Shown here in pieces: positions 28,630 to 39,094 of a stretch of 64,000 bases of DNA (position 1 is its first letter; the number at the start of each line of letters is the position of its first letter). The stretch covers positions 682,001 to 746,000 of the forward strand of contig NZ_CP036498.1 of NCBI RefSeq assembly GCF_018279705.1. The letters are read 5' to 3'. The position numbers and the translations under genes were made by a program. The notes beneath the pieces were generated by a model that was not told the origin of the DNA, searched no databases, and saw only the letters and a list, made by a program, of their open reading frames with translations. The stretch comes from Tardiphaga alba (GTDB lineage Bacteria > Pseudomonadota > Alphaproteobacteria > Rhizobiales > Xanthobacteraceae).

Positions 28630-30771
28630 TTACGCCGCACGAATGCTGGTGAGAAATTCGTCAATCTCGCCACGTAGTATGTCGGCTTCGCGCCGGAGTT
28701 CGCCGGATGCACCGAGCACGTCGCTGGCTGCGACACCCGCCTGAGACGACGCATCGCTGACGCCGACGATGTTGCTCGACACTTCACTGGTGCCGCCTGC
28801 CGCGTGCTGGATATTTCGCGCGATCTCGCGTGTCGCTGCGCCTTGCTGCTCGACAGCCGTTGCAATCGCCGTGCTGACTTCGTTGATCTCGGTGATGGTC
28901 TGGCCGATATTTCTAATTGCGCCCACCGCGGTAGAGGTAACCTGCTGCATGGCGACGATCTGCGTGCGGATTTCATCCGTCGCCTTCGCGGTCTGTTCGG
29001 CGAGGCCCTTCACTTCCGAGGCAACCACCGCAAAGCCGCGACCGGCATCGCCCGCGCGCGCCGCCTCGATGGTGGCATTGAGCGCAAGCAGATTCGTCTG
29101 CGAGGCAATGGTCTGGATAAGGTCGATGACCACGCTGATGCGGTTGGCGCTTTCAGCCAGGCCCTGCATCGTGGCGTCGGTCTCGCCGGCTTCGCTCACC
29201 GCCTTGGCGGCGATCTGCGAGGACGTCACCACCTGCCGGCTGATCTCGGCGATCGACGATGTCAGTTCTTCGGTGCCGGCGGAGACGGTCTGCACATTCA
29301 CCGATGTCTCTTCCGCCGCGGCCGCCACGGCGCTGACCAGCGTGCTGGAGCGATCGGCGGTGGCCGACATGTCCTGCGCCGTGGTTTGCATTGAATTGGC
29401 TGCGGTCTGCAGCTTTTCGAGCGCGCTGCGCACCTTGCCTTCGAAGTCGTGGATGCGGGTCTCGACCCGCGCCGCACGTTCGTTCTTGGCGATGCGGTCG
29501 CGATCCTGCTCCGCGCTCATATTTCGGGCATTGATCATGTTCTCGCGGAACACTTCCAGCGAGTCGGCCATCACGGTGATTTCGTCCTGCTGCTTGCTAC
29601 GCGCCATCCGGGTTTCCAGATCGCCGCTGGAGAGCAGCTGCATCGCCTTCTGCAATTGCGCGATGCGGCGCAGGATGCTGCGGCCGACATAGAGCCAGAC
29701 GAACAGTGCCGAACCGATCAGGGTCAGCGCGCCCAATGCCAGCATGATCTGTGTGGACAGCGTGATCGTGGTTTGCGCATTGGCCGTGGCTGCGTCGGTT
29801 TCCACACGCACCTTCTCGACCAGCTGTTTGACGCTGATGCCGAGGCCGGCATTGAGCTTGCGGGTTTCGTCGAGGATCAGCTCGCCATATTCGAGCGTGT
29901 CGATCTCCTTCTGGCGGATCTTGAACACGCTTTCCTTGCCGTTGCCGAGCGCGAGGATCTGCTCGGCGGCCTTGCGCAATTCGGGAATGCTGCTGATAGC
30001 GCCTTCAAGCGCCGTCAGGTTCGTTTTCACGCGCTGCTGCGCCGTCTTGAAGTTCTCCTCGATAGGCGAGAGCGCTTCACCCGTGCCGGCAGATAGCGCG
30101 GCCATCAGATCGGATGAGATCAGGTTGGTGTCAGCGACCACATTGCCGATCTGCACGATGATGCGCGAGGCTTCGCCGGAATCTTCCGCCGAGAACACGA
30201 CGGCGCGCAAAGTGGCGTCCATGCCGGTCTGCGCATCGGCAATGGCCGGCTCGGCCTTCTTGACGAAGTTGTTGGCCGCCGCGCGGAGCGCGTCATAAAG
30301 CTTCTGGTGCTGGACGGCGGTGTCGATCTTCTCCTGCGTCGCGGCGCCGAGGCTGCGGATCGTGTCCTCGATATTTTTCACGGAATCAGCGAGCGCGGCG
30401 ACCACGGCCTTGTCTGCGCCGAGCTTGGTAATAGCGTCGAGCTTTTCGACGGCGAGCTTATGGGTCGCGCGCATGCGCTCGGAGCGCCTTTTCAGCGTCT
30501 CGACATTGGCGGAGGCGAGCAGCATCGGGCCCTGGCCGGCCAGGCTTTCGCTGGCGGTGGCGAGTTCGAGCGTGGCGGTGAGTTTCGGGATGTCGCGGCC
30601 GTTCAGGTCGGTCATCATCTGGCCGAGCTGGCCGAGAATCGCGCCGGCGCCGGCACTGATCAGGATCGCCATGCCGGCGATGACAGCGAAAGCGGCAAAC
30701 AGGCTACCGCGGATGCCAAAGCGCGGACGCGACATGCGGCCGAACTTTCCGAAAAACGACTTCAACGTCAT
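28630..30771 (-). CDS. Methyl-accepting chemotaxis protein
   Basis: 713 residues. One helix is near the N terminus (residues about 22-45, [20 protein letters not shown]), with a long periplasmic helical ligand-binding region (about 46-330), a second helix ([20 protein letters not shown]), then HAMP ([20 protein letters not shown]) and the cytoplasmic signalling tip [20 protein letters not shown]. It lacks an obvious C-terminal CheR-binding pentapeptide. The ligand is unknown. It is isolated from other chemotaxis genes. Confidence 0.95.
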   Translation of the reverse strand: MTLKSFFGKFGRMSRPRFGIRGSLFAAFAVIAGMAILISAGAGAILGQLGQMMTDLNGRDIPKLTATLELATASESLAGQGPMLLASANVETLKRRSERMRATHKLAVEKLDAITKLGADKAVVAALADSVKNIEDTIRSLGAATQEKIDTAVQHQKLYDALRAAANNFVKKAEPAIADAQTGMDATLRAVVFSAEDSGEASRIIVQIGNVVADTNLISSDLMAALSAGTGEALSPIEENFKTAQQRVKTNLTALEGAISSIPELRKAAEQILALGNGKESVFKIRQKEIDTLEYGELILDETRKLNAGLGISVKQLVEKVRVETDAATANAQTTITLSTQIMLALGALTLIGSALFVWLYVGRSILRRIAQLQKAMQLLSSGDLETRMARSKQQDEITVMADSLEVFRENMINARNMSAEQDRDRIAKNERAARVETRIHDFEGKVRSALEKLQTAANSMQTTAQDMSATADRSSTLVSAVAAAAEETSVNVQTVSAGTEELTSSIAEISRQVVTSSQIAAKAVSEAGETDATMQGLAESANRISVVIDLIQTIASQTNLLALNATIEAARAGDAGRGFAVVASEVKGLAEQTAKATDEIRTQIVAMQQVTSTAVGAIRNIGQTITEINEVSTAIATAVEQQGAATREIARNIQHAAGGTSEVSSNIVGVSDASSQAGVAASDVLGASGELRREADILRGEIDEFLTSIRAA

Positions 30772-30922
30772 GACGCTCCCCGCGTCCGCGGTGGTTCATG
30801 GCGGATCGCGTGAAGAGTATGTCGTTACCGAGTTAACATTCGGGTAAGCGGGCACCCTTGTGGGGCCTCTCCGCAGCCACGGCGCTTGTGCGGTTAGCGA
30901 ATCGTAAAAGCGGTGGGCAAAC

Positions 30923-30952
30923 AAAAAGGCCGGCGTTTCCGCCGGCCTTTCC
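30923..30952 (-). terminator. Terminator downstream of the porin gene
   Basis: AAAGGCCGGCG and CGCCGGCCTTT with a short TTTC loop, A-run to the left. It lies 32 bases after the minus-strand porin stop and may serve the region between the porin and chemoreceptor genes. Confidence 0.75.
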
Positions 30953-30983
30953 GCAAGTCTGAGCCTGAAATCAGGCGCGAAAC

Positions 30984-31724
30984 TTAGTACTTCGCGACAA
31001 CCGGGCCACCCCAGTTGAAGCGGTAGTTCAGGCCGGCCTTGACGACGTGGGTGTCGTTCTTGGACGAAACGGCGGTCGCGAGGCCAGTCGCAGCCGGCTG
31101 CAGGGTGGTGCTGCCGAAGTCGTAGTACTGGTATTCAACCTTGCCCGACCAGTTCTGGGTGAACAGGTATTCGAGACCGGCGCCAACGGTGTAGCCGTTC
31201 TTCTTGGTGCCGCCGTCGAATGCGATCGGAGCGCCGGCAACGCCAGCAACCAGCGTTTCGCTGACGTCCTGATAGGCCCAACCACCCTTCACGTAGAGCA
31301 GTGCGGGACCCCAGGTGTAGCCGAGACGGCCGGTCACCGAAGCGATACCCTTCTGGTTCAGGTTGTAGGTCGACGAAACCGGACCGTTCACAACCGGCAC
31401 GAACGCGACGTTCGTGTTGTTGTTGCCGAGCCAGCTGTACTGACCTTCAACACCGATCACCCAGTTCGGGGCGAACTGGTAGTCAGCGCCGACCTGCAGA
31501 CCGCCGAGGAAGCGACCGTCGGAGTTGTCCGAGGTGCCGCCGAAGCCGTTGTTGCCGTTGAAGGCGCCACCGACGTGACCGCCGATGTAGAAACCGGTCC
31601 AGTTGTAGATCGGGGCAGCGACGTAAGCCGGAGCCTTGGTGTAGGGACGAGCGGCGAGGTCAGCGGCCGAAGCCGAAGCGCCCATCGCGAGGAGGGCAGC
31701 GGTGCCCAGCAGGAACTTCTTCAT
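30984..31724 (-). CDS. Omp31-like outer membrane beta-barrel protein
   Basis: 246 residues. The signal peptide ends in GASASAADLA, then comes the family segment YNWTGFYIGGHVGGAFN. Alternating hydrophobic strands follow (TGRLGYTWGPALLYVKGGWA; WSGKVEYQYYDFGS) and a C-terminal strand ends in VKAGLNYRFNWGGPVVAKY with the terminal aromatic pattern. These porin-like proteins are abundant in Bradyrhizobium and Brucella outer membranes. RBS GAGAAGAAA lies upstream of ATG 31724. Confidence 0.92.
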   Translation of the reverse strand: MKKFLLGTAALLAMGASASAADLAARPYTKAPAYVAAPIYNWTGFYIGGHVGGAFNGNNGFGGTSDNSDGRFLGGLQVGADYQFAPNWVIGVEGQYSWLGNNNTNVAFVPVVNGPVSSTYNLNQKGIASVTGRLGYTWGPALLYVKGGWAYQDVSETLVAGVAGAPIAFDGGTKKNGYTVGAGLEYLFTQNWSGKVEYQYYDFGSTTLQPAATGLATAVSSKNDTHVVKAGLNYRFNWGGPVVAKY

Positions 31725-32292
31725 TTTTTCTTCTCCAGAAAACTATTTTAGACCGAAGCACGCTTGGTGGGCTCCGTCCTATGGCGTCGAGATAGACAGG
31801 TTTTGCACCAATTGCTGTCACCCATTCGCCACAGCCGCCTACAACCCGACAGAATGAGACGCAGCGCAAAATCATCCTTAGCGACAAATTAATTAAAACT
31901 AAAAGAGCTATTAATTTTCAGTGACTTACGACTGTCCGCAGGCGCCCTGCAGCAACCCGTAACGATTTGGTTTCGCTCTAGGTAGATTTCTTGTGATCGA
32001 CGCGTGAAGCGCAAGAAAGCGCCAATAGCTGTCCCCGCATCGCGCACCGGTTTTTAGGTACCGCGTGCTGTCTTGTTTGCTCTTGGCGGGCGCGTTGTCG
32101 CCACAGTCTTGCGGCGACTGAGTCGGCAGCTCTGCTCATATTGAGGCGCGCTTCGTTCACATGTGTAGCCTGAAAGAGCGCGGCAGCCATTCTTTCGCCG
32201 ACGCGCAGGACTCGCGATGGCGGCCAGCTTTTCGGCGCTTGATATCTGGATGCTTCGATTGTCGACCGGCCAACAAAGCAGGTGCAAATAAA
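31725..32292. other. Intergenic region upstream of porin gene, no gene seen
   Basis: 568 bases. The part next to the porin start is AT-rich for this genome (TTAATTAAAACTAAAAGAGC and nearby, about 31880-31915) and probably carries its promoter. ORFs at 31978-32337 and 32054-32353 run into the tRNA-Thr gene and look spurious. Confidence 0.5.
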
Positions 32293-32367
32293 TGGTGCTG
32301 CCAGACAGGATTGAACTGTCGACCTCTCCATTACCAATGGAGTGCTCTACCACTGAGCTACGGCAGC
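32293..32367 (-). tRNA. tRNA-Thr (anticodon GGT)
   Basis: Read on the minus strand it begins GCTGCCGTAGCTCAGTGGTA, the anticodon stem-loop is CTCCA-TTGGTAA-TGGAG with anticodon GGT, the T arm is ACAGTTCAATCCTGT, and the 3' acceptor arm pairs GGCAGC with the 5' end before the encoded ACCA. 75 bases including CCA. Confidence 0.96.
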
Positions 32368-32634
32368 GTGCTGATTGCGGGAATCGGCCTCAAGGGCGGC
32401 CCGCCAAGCGAGGCGTTCTGTGCCACACGATCTGCGCTGGTGCAAGCGCGAGACGGCCTCTGGCGGCATCATTATGAAGGATTTGTACGGGATCGCGCAT
32501 CCGCACCGGTTCCGCCCGCGATTTCAGCCTCGTGGCGCCCGTAAACCTGTTTTATTCGCGGCCGTCCGGGGTGCTAGAGGTGCTAGAACCGCGGGGACAT
32601 TCCCGCATTCAGCCCGTTATGCGAAGCTTGTCCG

Positions 32635-32838
32635 ATGGCCGACCGTCCTCCCACGCTGAACGAACGCGACCAAGCCCGCCAGGCCCGCTTGCGGCAGGCG
32701 CTGCGGGATAATCTGAAAAAACGGAAATCCCAGCTGCGCGGCCGTGCCGATCTCGCCGCCGCCGAGGCCGGGGTGTCATCGGAGCCTGATAGCGACGCGG
32801 ACAAGCGTTCAAGACAAGACGAGCCCGACCGGGAATAA
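32635..32838 (+). CDS. Small charged conserved hypothetical protein
   Basis: 67 residues, hydrophilic and Arg-rich (NERDQARQARLRQALRDNLK), then an acidic/Ser tail. It lies 34 bases upstream of the flavoprotein gene in the same direction and may be cotranscribed. Its start is preceded by GCTTGTCC without a clear RBS. It resembles short proteins often found upstream of murA in Bradyrhizobium, but I cannot assign a function. Confidence 0.55.
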   Translation: MADRPPTLNERDQARQARLRQALRDNLKKRKSQLRGRADLAAAEAGVSSEPDSDADKRSRQDEPDRE

Positions 32839-32871
32839 TCGGCCCCATTCAGCGCGCAGGCGAGACCCCCA

Positions 32872-34578
32872 ATGGACCTCAAAACCTTGGACCCGAACAG
32901 CATCCCCGAGCACAAAAAGGCGGCGATGCTGACGCCGCGTTATGACCAGACCTTTCCCGCGCTCACATCGGCCGAGATCGAGCGGATGCGCCGGTTCGGC
33001 GATGTCGTGCATTATAAGGACGGCGACATGCTGTTCGAGACCGGCAAGCCCGGTCCCGGCATGTTCGTGGTGTTGTCCGGCCATGTCTGCGTCACCCAGC
33101 GCGACGGCTTCGGTCATGTGTCGCCGGTGGCGGATCAATGCGCAGGCCAGTTTCTGGCCGAGATCGGCCAGCTCTCCGGCCGCATGGCGCTGGTGGATGG
33201 CCGCGCCGAGGGCGATGTCGAGACGCTGCTGATTCCTCCCGAGCGCTTGCGCGCGCTGCTGGTGGCCGAGGCCGATCTCGGAGAGCGCATCATGCGGGCG
33301 CTGATCCTGCGCCGGGTCAATCTCCTGCAGGGCGGCGTCGGTGGTCCCGCGCTGATCGGCTCGCCGGTGGCCAGCGACATGGTGCGGCTGCAAGGTTTTC
33401 TGACGCGCAATGGCTATCCCTATCACCTGCTGGATCCGCAGGCAGACAAGGACGCTGCCGACGTGGTCGCGCGCTATGCGCCGTCGCCGCAGGAGCTGCC
33501 GCTGGTGGTGGTGCCGGATGGCGCGGTGCTGAAGAACCCGTCGCTGTCCGAACTGGCCCACGCCATGGGCATGCTGCGGCCGATGGACAAGGACAAGGTC
33601 TATGACGTGGCCATTGTCGGCAGCGGCCCAGCGGGGTTGTCGACGGCGGTGTATGGCGCCTCCGAGGGGCTGTCGATCGCGGTCTGCGATTCCCGCGCCT
33701 TTGGCGGCCAGGCCGGCGCCAGCGCGCGGATCGAGAATTATCTCGGCTTTCCCACCGGCATTTCCGGCCATGCGCTGACGGCGCGGGCCTTCAACCAGGC
33801 GCAGAAATTCGGCGCCGAGGTGATGATTCCCGTCACCGTGGGGCAGCTCGATTGCGCGCGGACCGACGGCCTGTTCGGCCTGGCGCTGGACGATGGCGAG
33901 GTGCTAAAGGCGCGCGCCATCGTGATCGCATCGGGCGCCCGCTATCGCCGGCCGGACATCGATCGGCTGTCCGATTTCGAAGGCCGCGGCGTCTGGTACT
34001 GGGCGTCGCCCATCGAGGGCCGGCTGTGCAAGGAGCAGGAGATCATCCTGGTCGGCGGCGGCAATTCGGCCGGGCAGGCGGCGGTGTTTCTGGCGTCGCA
34101 GGCGGCGAAGGTGCGGATGGTGATCCGCGGCGGCGGGCTGGCGGCGTCGATGTCGCGCTATTTGATCGACCGCATCGAATCCACGGCCAATATCGAACTC
34201 GTCTTCAACACCGAAGTCGTCGCGCTGGATGGCGATACGGAAGCGGGCCTGTCGCGGGTGACATTGCGCAGCCGCCTGTCCGGCGAGGACGAAACGTCGG
34301 AGATCCGCAATCTCTTCCTCTTCGTCGGCGCCGATCCCGCCACCGACTGGCTTGCCGATTGCGGCGTGACGCTGGATCGCGGCGGCTTTGTCATCACTGG
34401 CATGCCCACCGATGGCCGTGCGGTACAGGCGCTGGAGACCACGGTGCCCGGCGTCTATGCGGTGGGCGATGTGCGGTCGGGCTCGGTGAAGCGCGTCGGC
34501 GGCGCCATCGGCGAAGGCGCGCAGGTGGTGGCGGCGCTGCACGGCTTTCTCGGCGATAGCGCGCGGCCGACTTTGTAG
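32872..34578 (+). CDS. FAD-dependent disulfide reductase-like protein with N-terminal cyclic-nucleotide-binding domain
   Basis: 568 residues. Residues about 30-135 form a Crp-type cNMP-binding domain (YKDGDMLFETGKPGPGMFVV; AGQFLAEIGQLSGRMALVDG). After a small linker with a thioredoxin-like pattern, the C-terminal half is a TrxB-like flavoprotein: FAD site VAIVGSGPAGLSTAVYG (about residue 243), NAD(P) site IILVGGGNSAGQAA, and GVYAVGDVRSGSVKRVGGAI. The usual CxxC redox pair of TrxB is replaced by ASARIENYLGF, so it may not act on thioredoxin. An acidic cNMP, or a protein partner, could regulate it. The UBP-type zinc finger protein follows 9 bases downstream. Confidence 0.9.
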   Translation: MDLKTLDPNSIPEHKKAAMLTPRYDQTFPALTSAEIERMRRFGDVVHYKDGDMLFETGKPGPGMFVVLSGHVCVTQRDGFGHVSPVADQCAGQFLAEIGQLSGRMALVDGRAEGDVETLLIPPERLRALLVAEADLGERIMRALILRRVNLLQGGVGGPALIGSPVASDMVRLQGFLTRNGYPYHLLDPQADKDAADVVARYAPSPQELPLVVVPDGAVLKNPSLSELAHAMGMLRPMDKDKVYDVAIVGSGPAGLSTAVYGASEGLSIAVCDSRAFGGQAGASARIENYLGFPTGISGHALTARAFNQAQKFGAEVMIPVTVGQLDCARTDGLFGLALDDGEVLKARAIVIASGARYRRPDIDRLSDFEGRGVWYWASPIEGRLCKEQEIILVGGGNSAGQAAVFLASQAAKVRMVIRGGGLAASMSRYLIDRIESTANIELVFNTEVVALDGDTEAGLSRVTLRSRLSGEDETSEIRNLFLFVGADPATDWLADCGVTLDRGGFVITGMPTDGRAVQALETTVPGVYAVGDVRSGSVKRVGGAIGEGAQVVAALHGFLGDSARPTL

Positions 34579-34587
34579 GAGAATGCG

Positions 34588-34896
34588 ATGACGATCCGAT
34601 GCACCCATGTCTCCGGCATCCGCGACGTCACTCCGAGCGCGCTCGGCTGCGAGGAATGCCTCAAGATCGGCAGTCCCTGGCTGCATCTGCGCATCTGCCG
34701 GACCTGCGGCCATGTCGGTTGCTGCGACCAGTCGCCGAACAAGCACGCCACCAAGCATTTTCACGCCACCAAACACCCGATCATCGAGGGCTATGATCCG
34801 CCGGAAGGCTGGGGCTGGTGCTATGTGGACGAGGTGATGTTCGATCTGTCCGATCGCATGACCCCGCATAACGGACCGATCCCGCGCTATGACTGA
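34588..34896 (+). CDS. UBP-type zinc finger domain protein
   Basis: 102 residues. Cys and His spacing matches the zf-UBP fold: LGCEECLKIG, LRICRTCGHVGCCDQSPNKH, then THKH-like HFHATKHPIIEG. In eukaryotes this fold binds the C terminus of ubiquitin. Bacterial copies are usually stand-alone partners of oxidoreductases, as here, 9 bases after the cNMP/FAD protein. The ATG has a good AGGAG. The partner is unknown, but the gene pair is conserved in relatives. Confidence 0.87.
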   Translation: MTIRCTHVSGIRDVTPSALGCEECLKIGSPWLHLRICRTCGHVGCCDQSPNKHATKHFHATKHPIIEGYDPPEGWGWCYVDEVMFDLSDRMTPHNGPIPRYD

Positions 34897-35001
34897 CGTC
34901 GCGCAAACGGCCGTTAATTGATGCAAATGCCGCTCGCTTCAACATTGCCAAATGTCATGTCCGCACCCTAGATTTGAGGCGTTCTAACGCAGGGGTGCAT
35001 C

Positions 35002-35508
35002 ATGGTTCTGGGTATGAGTCTCGCGACCTTCACGCTGCTGCATGTGGTCATCAGCCTGATCGGCATCGTCACCGGCCTCATCGCCATGGTCGGTCTGCTC
35101 ACGTCGCGGCCGATGCCCGGCTGGACCGGCATCTTCCTGCTGACCACCATCCTCACCAGCGTCACCGGCTTCTTCTTCCCGGTCGAGAAACTGCTGCCGT
35201 CCCATGTGATCGGCATCATTTCGCTGCTGCTGCTGGCGATCGCCTGCGTCGCGCTGTACGGCCGCAAGCTCACGGGCTCATGGCGCTGGATCTATGTGGT
35301 CACGGCGATGACCTCGCTCTACCTCAACATCTTCGTGCTGGTGATCCAGAGCTTCCTGAAAGTGCCGGTGCTGCATGCCTTGGCGCCAAGCGTGCCGCCC
35401 GCGGAGCCGCCTTTCGCCATCGTGCAGGGCGTTGTGCTGGTGGCCTTCGTGGTGGTGACATTCCTGGCGGTGCGGAAATTCCGGCCGCTGGGCGGTGGGG
35501 TGGCCTGA
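35002..35508 (+). CDS. Five-helix inner membrane hypothetical protein
   Basis: 168 residues with about five hydrophobic helices (TLLHVVISLIGIVTGLIAMV; GIFLLTTILTSVTGFFFP; IIGIISLLLLAIACVALYG-like; VVTAMTSLYLNIFVLVIQSF; VVLVAFVVVTFLAVRKF). No charged motif suggests a transport function. It is conserved in the Rhizobiales without a name that I know. It lies upstream of murA, separated by 149 bases that contain a CCCTCCCCCGCTTGCGGGAGAGGG hairpin. Confidence 0.75.
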   Translation: MVLGMSLATFTLLHVVISLIGIVTGLIAMVGLLTSRPMPGWTGIFLLTTILTSVTGFFFPVEKLLPSHVIGIISLLLLAIACVALYGRKLTGSWRWIYVVTAMTSLYLNIFVLVIQSFLKVPVLHALAPSVPPAEPPFAIVQGVVLVAFVVVTFLAVRKFRPLGGGVA

Positions 35509-35657
35509 ACGGGCTCGGCCGCTGGTTTTCCCTCCCCCGCTTGCGGGAGAGGGAGAACAAAGAGGGAGTTCCCATCGAAAAGCCGTAAATGCGAAGCTTT
35601 TGCGCGGGGTGGGCGTCATGCCCTATATAGGGCGCTCAGCATTCAGCGGGAATCAGT

Positions 35658-36947
35658 ATGGATCGCATTCGCATCGTCGGCGGCAATAAACTCAATGGCA
35701 CGATCCCGATCTCGGGGGCGAAGAACGCCGCGCTGCCACTGATGATTGCAGCTCTGCTGACCGACGAGACGCTGATCCTCGACAACGTGCCGCGCCTCGC
35801 CGATGTCGCGCAGGTGCAGCGCATCCTGGGCAATCACGGCCTCGACATCATGTCGGCCGGCAAGCGCCCGGGCGACCACGAATATCAGGGCCAGACCCTG
35901 CATATCTCCGCCAAGAACATCATCGACACCACGGCGCCCTATGAGCTGGTCTCGACCATGCGCGCGTCGTTCTGGGTGATCGCGCCGCTTCTGGCGCGCA
36001 TGCATGAGGCCAAGGTCTCGCTGCCCGGCGGCTGCGCCATCGGCACTCGCCCGGTGGATTTGCTCATCATGGCGCTGGAAAAACTCGGCGCCGAACTGAC
36101 CATCGATGGCGGCTACGTGATCGCCAAGGCGCCCGGCGGCCTCACCGGCGCCGAGATCGATTTCCCGAAGGTCACCGTGTCCGGCACCCATGTGGCGCTG
36201 ATGGCGGCGACCTTGGCGAAGGGCACCACGGTCATCACCAATGCGGCCTGCGAACCCGAAATCGTCGATGTCGCCGACTGCCTGAACAAGATGGGCGCTG
36301 ATATCACCGGCGCCGGCACCCCGACCATCACCATCAAGGGCGTCGCCAGGCTGCATGGCGCCCGCCACACCGTGCTGCCGGATCGCATCGAAACCGGCAC
36401 CTATGCCATGGCGGTCGCGATGACCGGCGGCGATGTGCAGCTGTCCGGCGCGCGTCCGGAGCTGCTGCAGGCGGCGCTCGATGTGCTGGTCGAGGCCGGC
36501 GCGACGGTGACGCCGAATAACGAAGGCATCCGCATCACGCGCAACGGCGCCGGCATCAAGGCGGTCGACGTTGCAACGGCGCCGTTCCCCGGTTTCCCGA
36601 CCGACCTGCAAGCGCAGCTGATGGCGCTGATGACGACGGCCAAGGGCGCGTCGCACATCACCGAGACCATTTTCGAGAACCGCTTCATGCATGTGCAAGA
36701 GCTGGCCCGGTTTGGCGCGCGCATTCATCTCGACGGTGAGACCGCCACCATCGACGGCATCGGCAAATTGCGTGGCGCGCCCGTGATGGCGACCGACCTG
36801 CGCGCGTCGGTGTCGCTGGTGATCGCCGGCCTCGTCGCCGAAGGCGAGACCATGGTCAACCGCATCTATCATCTCGACCGCGGCTTCGAGCGGTTGGAAG
36901 AGAAGCTATCGGCCTGCGGCGCGCAGATCGAGCGGATTAGCGGATAG
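35658..36947 (+). CDS. murA: UDP-N-acetylglucosamine 1-carboxyvinyltransferase
   Basis: 429 residues. First committed step of peptidoglycan synthesis: transfer of enolpyruvate from PEP. Features: [20 protein letters not shown] near the N terminus with the Lys-Asn pair, and the catalytic Cys in [20 protein letters not shown] (about residue 117). Cys rather than Asp means that it should be fosfomycin-sensitive. [17 protein letters not shown] and [19 protein letters not shown] are later. It is followed by a palindromic repeat and DUF2948. Secure. Confidence 0.98.
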   Translation: MDRIRIVGGNKLNGTIPISGAKNAALPLMIAALLTDETLILDNVPRLADVAQVQRILGNHGLDIMSAGKRPGDHEYQGQTLHISAKNIIDTTAPYELVSTMRASFWVIAPLLARMHEAKVSLPGGCAIGTRPVDLLIMALEKLGAELTIDGGYVIAKAPGGLTGAEIDFPKVTVSGTHVALMAATLAKGTTVITNAACEPEIVDVADCLNKMGADITGAGTPTITIKGVARLHGARHTVLPDRIETGTYAMAVAMTGGDVQLSGARPELLQAALDVLVEAGATVTPNNEGIRITRNGAGIKAVDVATAPFPGFPTDLQAQLMALMTTAKGASHITETIFENRFMHVQELARFGARIHLDGETATIDGIGKLRGAPVMATDLRASVSLVIAGLVAEGETMVNRIYHLDRGFERLEEKLSACGAQIERISG

Positions 36948-36961
36948 CGCCATCATAACCT

Positions 36962-37080
36962 CGTCATTGCAAGGTCAGGGAAAGCCTTCGCTTTCCCTTT
37001 AGCGCAGCGACGAAGCAATCCAGTTCTTTCTTCGTTGGATTCTGGATTGCTTCGTCGCCAAGTGGCTCCTCGCAATGACG
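36962..37080. repeat. Intergenic palindrome CGTCATTGC ... GCAATGACG
   Basis: Outer arms CGTCATTGC / GCAATGACG with inner CGACGAAGCAATCCAG / CTGGATTGCTTCGTCG arms. This type is common between genes of Bradyrhizobium-like genomes. It ends 17 bases from the DUF2948 start. Confidence 0.85.
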
Positions 37081-37096
37081 GATTTTGGGGGACATC

Positions 37097-37537
37097 GTGA
37101 CGGGGCGACGCAAACTCATAGCCATGGATGCGGACGACCTCGCGGTGATCTCCGCGCATGTGCAGGACGCCAGCGTTGTTGTGGCCGATATCGTCTGGCG
37201 GCCTGCCGAGAAGCGTCTGGTGATCGGCATGAACCGGCTCGACTGGGACCAGACGATCTCAGGCGAGATGGAGCCGCGCCGGTTGATCTCGGCGCTGCGC
37301 TTCGATCGCGTGCTGGCCTGCAAGTCCCGCAACATCGATCTCGCAAGCGGGGATGTGGCGCTGACGATGCTGGGCATCGAATTCAACGAAAACGAAGCGC
37401 CGGGCGGCAACGCCTTGCTGCTGTTCGACGGCCGCGGCGCGCTGCGGCTCGATGTCGAATGCCTGGAATGCGAGCTGGCAGATTTGGGGCCGGACGAGCT
37501 GGGTGGCGAGGAAGAGGCGTCGGACCTGGAGGCGTAG
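37097..37537 (+). CDS. DUF2948 family protein
   Basis: 146 residues. Patterns LIAMDADDLAVISAHVQDAS and VDVxxCLECELADLG-like (LDVECLECELADLG) identify DUF2948, a family found immediately upstream of hisD in most Rhizobiales. Its function is unknown. The GTG start at 37097 is preceded by TTTGGGGGAC; an upstream in-frame TTG at 37085 is less likely. The ending is acidic (GGEEEASDLEA). Confidence 0.88.
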   Translation: MTGRRKLIAMDADDLAVISAHVQDASVVVADIVWRPAEKRLVIGMNRLDWDQTISGEMEPRRLISALRFDRVLACKSRNIDLASGDVALTMLGIEFNENEAPGGNALLLFDGRGALRLDVECLECELADLGPDELGGEEEASDLEA

Positions 37538-37545
37538 CTTCTTTT

Positions 37546-37697
37546 CCCTCCCTCAAGCGGCGAAGCCGCGCAGCGGGGAGGGTGGCACGAGCGCAGCGAG
37601 TGACGGGTGGGGTGCTGCCCCAAACTCTGACGTCACCTGGGGCACCCCCACCCGACCGGCCCAAGGGGGCCGGCCACCCTCCCCGCAAGGGGGAGGG
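37546..37697. repeat. REP-type palindrome between DUF2948 and hisD
   Basis: CCCTCCCTC at the left pairs with GGGGGAGGG at the right, with internal GGGTGGGGTGCTGCCCC / GGGGCACCCCCACCC-like arms and TGACGTCA-like centre (CTCTGACGTCACC). Related sequence flanks the insertion sequence at 40.1-41.6 kb. Confidence 0.75.
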
Positions 37698-37799
37698 ATT
37701 AAGACGCCGCGGCGTTCCGTTGCCCCCAGCCTTGACGCCATCCATCCCCCGCGCCATTGAGCAGGGGAGGCCGCTGTCGGGCTTCGCCGGGATACCACA

Positions 37800-39094
37800 A
37801 TGCCACTTCGCCTTGATGCCGCCAGCGCTGATTTTCCTCAGCAATTCAAAGCCTTCCTCGCTATGAAGCGCGAGGTTGCCGCCGATATCGAGGCGGCGAC
37901 CCGGGCCATCGTCGATGATGTCGCCGCGCGGGGGACGAGGCGTTGCTGGAGGCCACCCGCAAGTTCGACCGGCTCGATCTGCAGGCCTCCGGCCTGCGCG
38001 TCACGCCCGCCGAGATCGATGCCGCCGTGGCCGCCTGCGACAGCGAGACCGTGGATGCGCTGCGCTTCGCGCGCGACCGGATCGAGCTGTTCCACAAGCG
38101 CCAGATGCCGAAGGACGAGCGCTTTACCGATGAAGCCGGCGTCGAGCTCGGCTGGCGCTGGAGCGCCGTCGAAGCCGTCGGCCTGTATGTGCCCGGCGGC
38201 ACCGCAGCCTATCCATCCTCGGTGCTGATGAATGCGGTGCCGGCCAAGGTCGCCGGCGTCGATCGCGTGGTGATGGTGGTGCCGTCGCCGGATGGGAAGC
38301 TCAATCCGCTAGTGCTGGCCGCAGCGCAGCTCGGCGGTGTCTCGGAAATCTATCGTGTCGGCGGCGCACAGGCCGTGGCGGCGCTCGCTTATGGCACCGA
38401 TACCATTGCCCCGGTGGCGAAGATCGTCGGCCCCGGCAATGCCTATGTGGCCGCGGCCAAGCGCCAGGTGTTCGGCCGCGTCGGCATCGACATGATCGCC
38501 GGCCCTTCGGAAGTGCTGGTGGTTGCCGACGACACCGCCAATGCCAACTGGATCGCCGCCGACCTGCTGGCCCAGGCGGAGCACGACACCAATGCGCAGT
38601 CGATCCTGATTACCGACAGCACGCGCCTGGCCGATGATGTCGCGCTCGCCGTCGAGGCCCAGCTCACCACGCTGCCGCGCGCCGATATCGCCCGCGCCTC
38701 ATGGGAAGAATTCGGCGCCATCATTCTGGTGCGACAACTTGACGACGCCGTGCCGCTGGCCAACGCCATCGCCGCGGAACATCTCGAGGTCATGACCGCC
38801 GATCCCGAGGCCTTTGCGGCCAAAATCCGCAATGCCGGCGCTATTTTCCTGGGCGGCCATACGCCGGAAGCCATCGGCGATTATGTCGGCGGCTCCAACC
38901 ATGTGCTGCCCACGGCGCGCTCGGCGCGGTTCTCGTCGGGCCTCGGCGTGCTTGACTTCATGAAGCGAACGTCGATCCTGAAGTGCGGGCCGGATCAGCT
39001 GCGAGCGCTGGGACCGGCTGCGATGACGCTGGGCAAGGCCGAAGGTCTGGATGCCCACGCACGTTCAGTTGGATTACGTCTCAATCTGCAATGA
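37800..39094 (+). pseudogene. hisD: Histidinol dehydrogenase with a one-base frameshift
   Basis: Last two oxidations of histidine synthesis. Frame one gives MPLRLDAASADFPQQFKAF...IVDDVAARG (37800 to about 37930). The next frame then continues as DEALLEATRKFDRLDLQASG to the stop at 39094. The break is at the run of five G (37930-37934); six G would restore a normal 431-residue protein. The rest is intact: GGTAAYPSSVLMNAVPAKVA, IVGPGNAYVAAAKRQVFGRV, DMIAGPSEVLVVAD, and the Zn-ligand region LAQAEHDTNAQS and GGHTPEAIGDYVGGSNHVLP. It may be a real mutation or a homopolymer sequencing error. It sits upstream of UPF0262 with a four-base overlap (ATGA). Confidence 0.87.

Noticed and set aside
31978..32353. 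Two overlapping minus-strand ORFs before tRNA-Thr
   Set aside because: They cross the tRNA gene and have no RBS or recognisable content.
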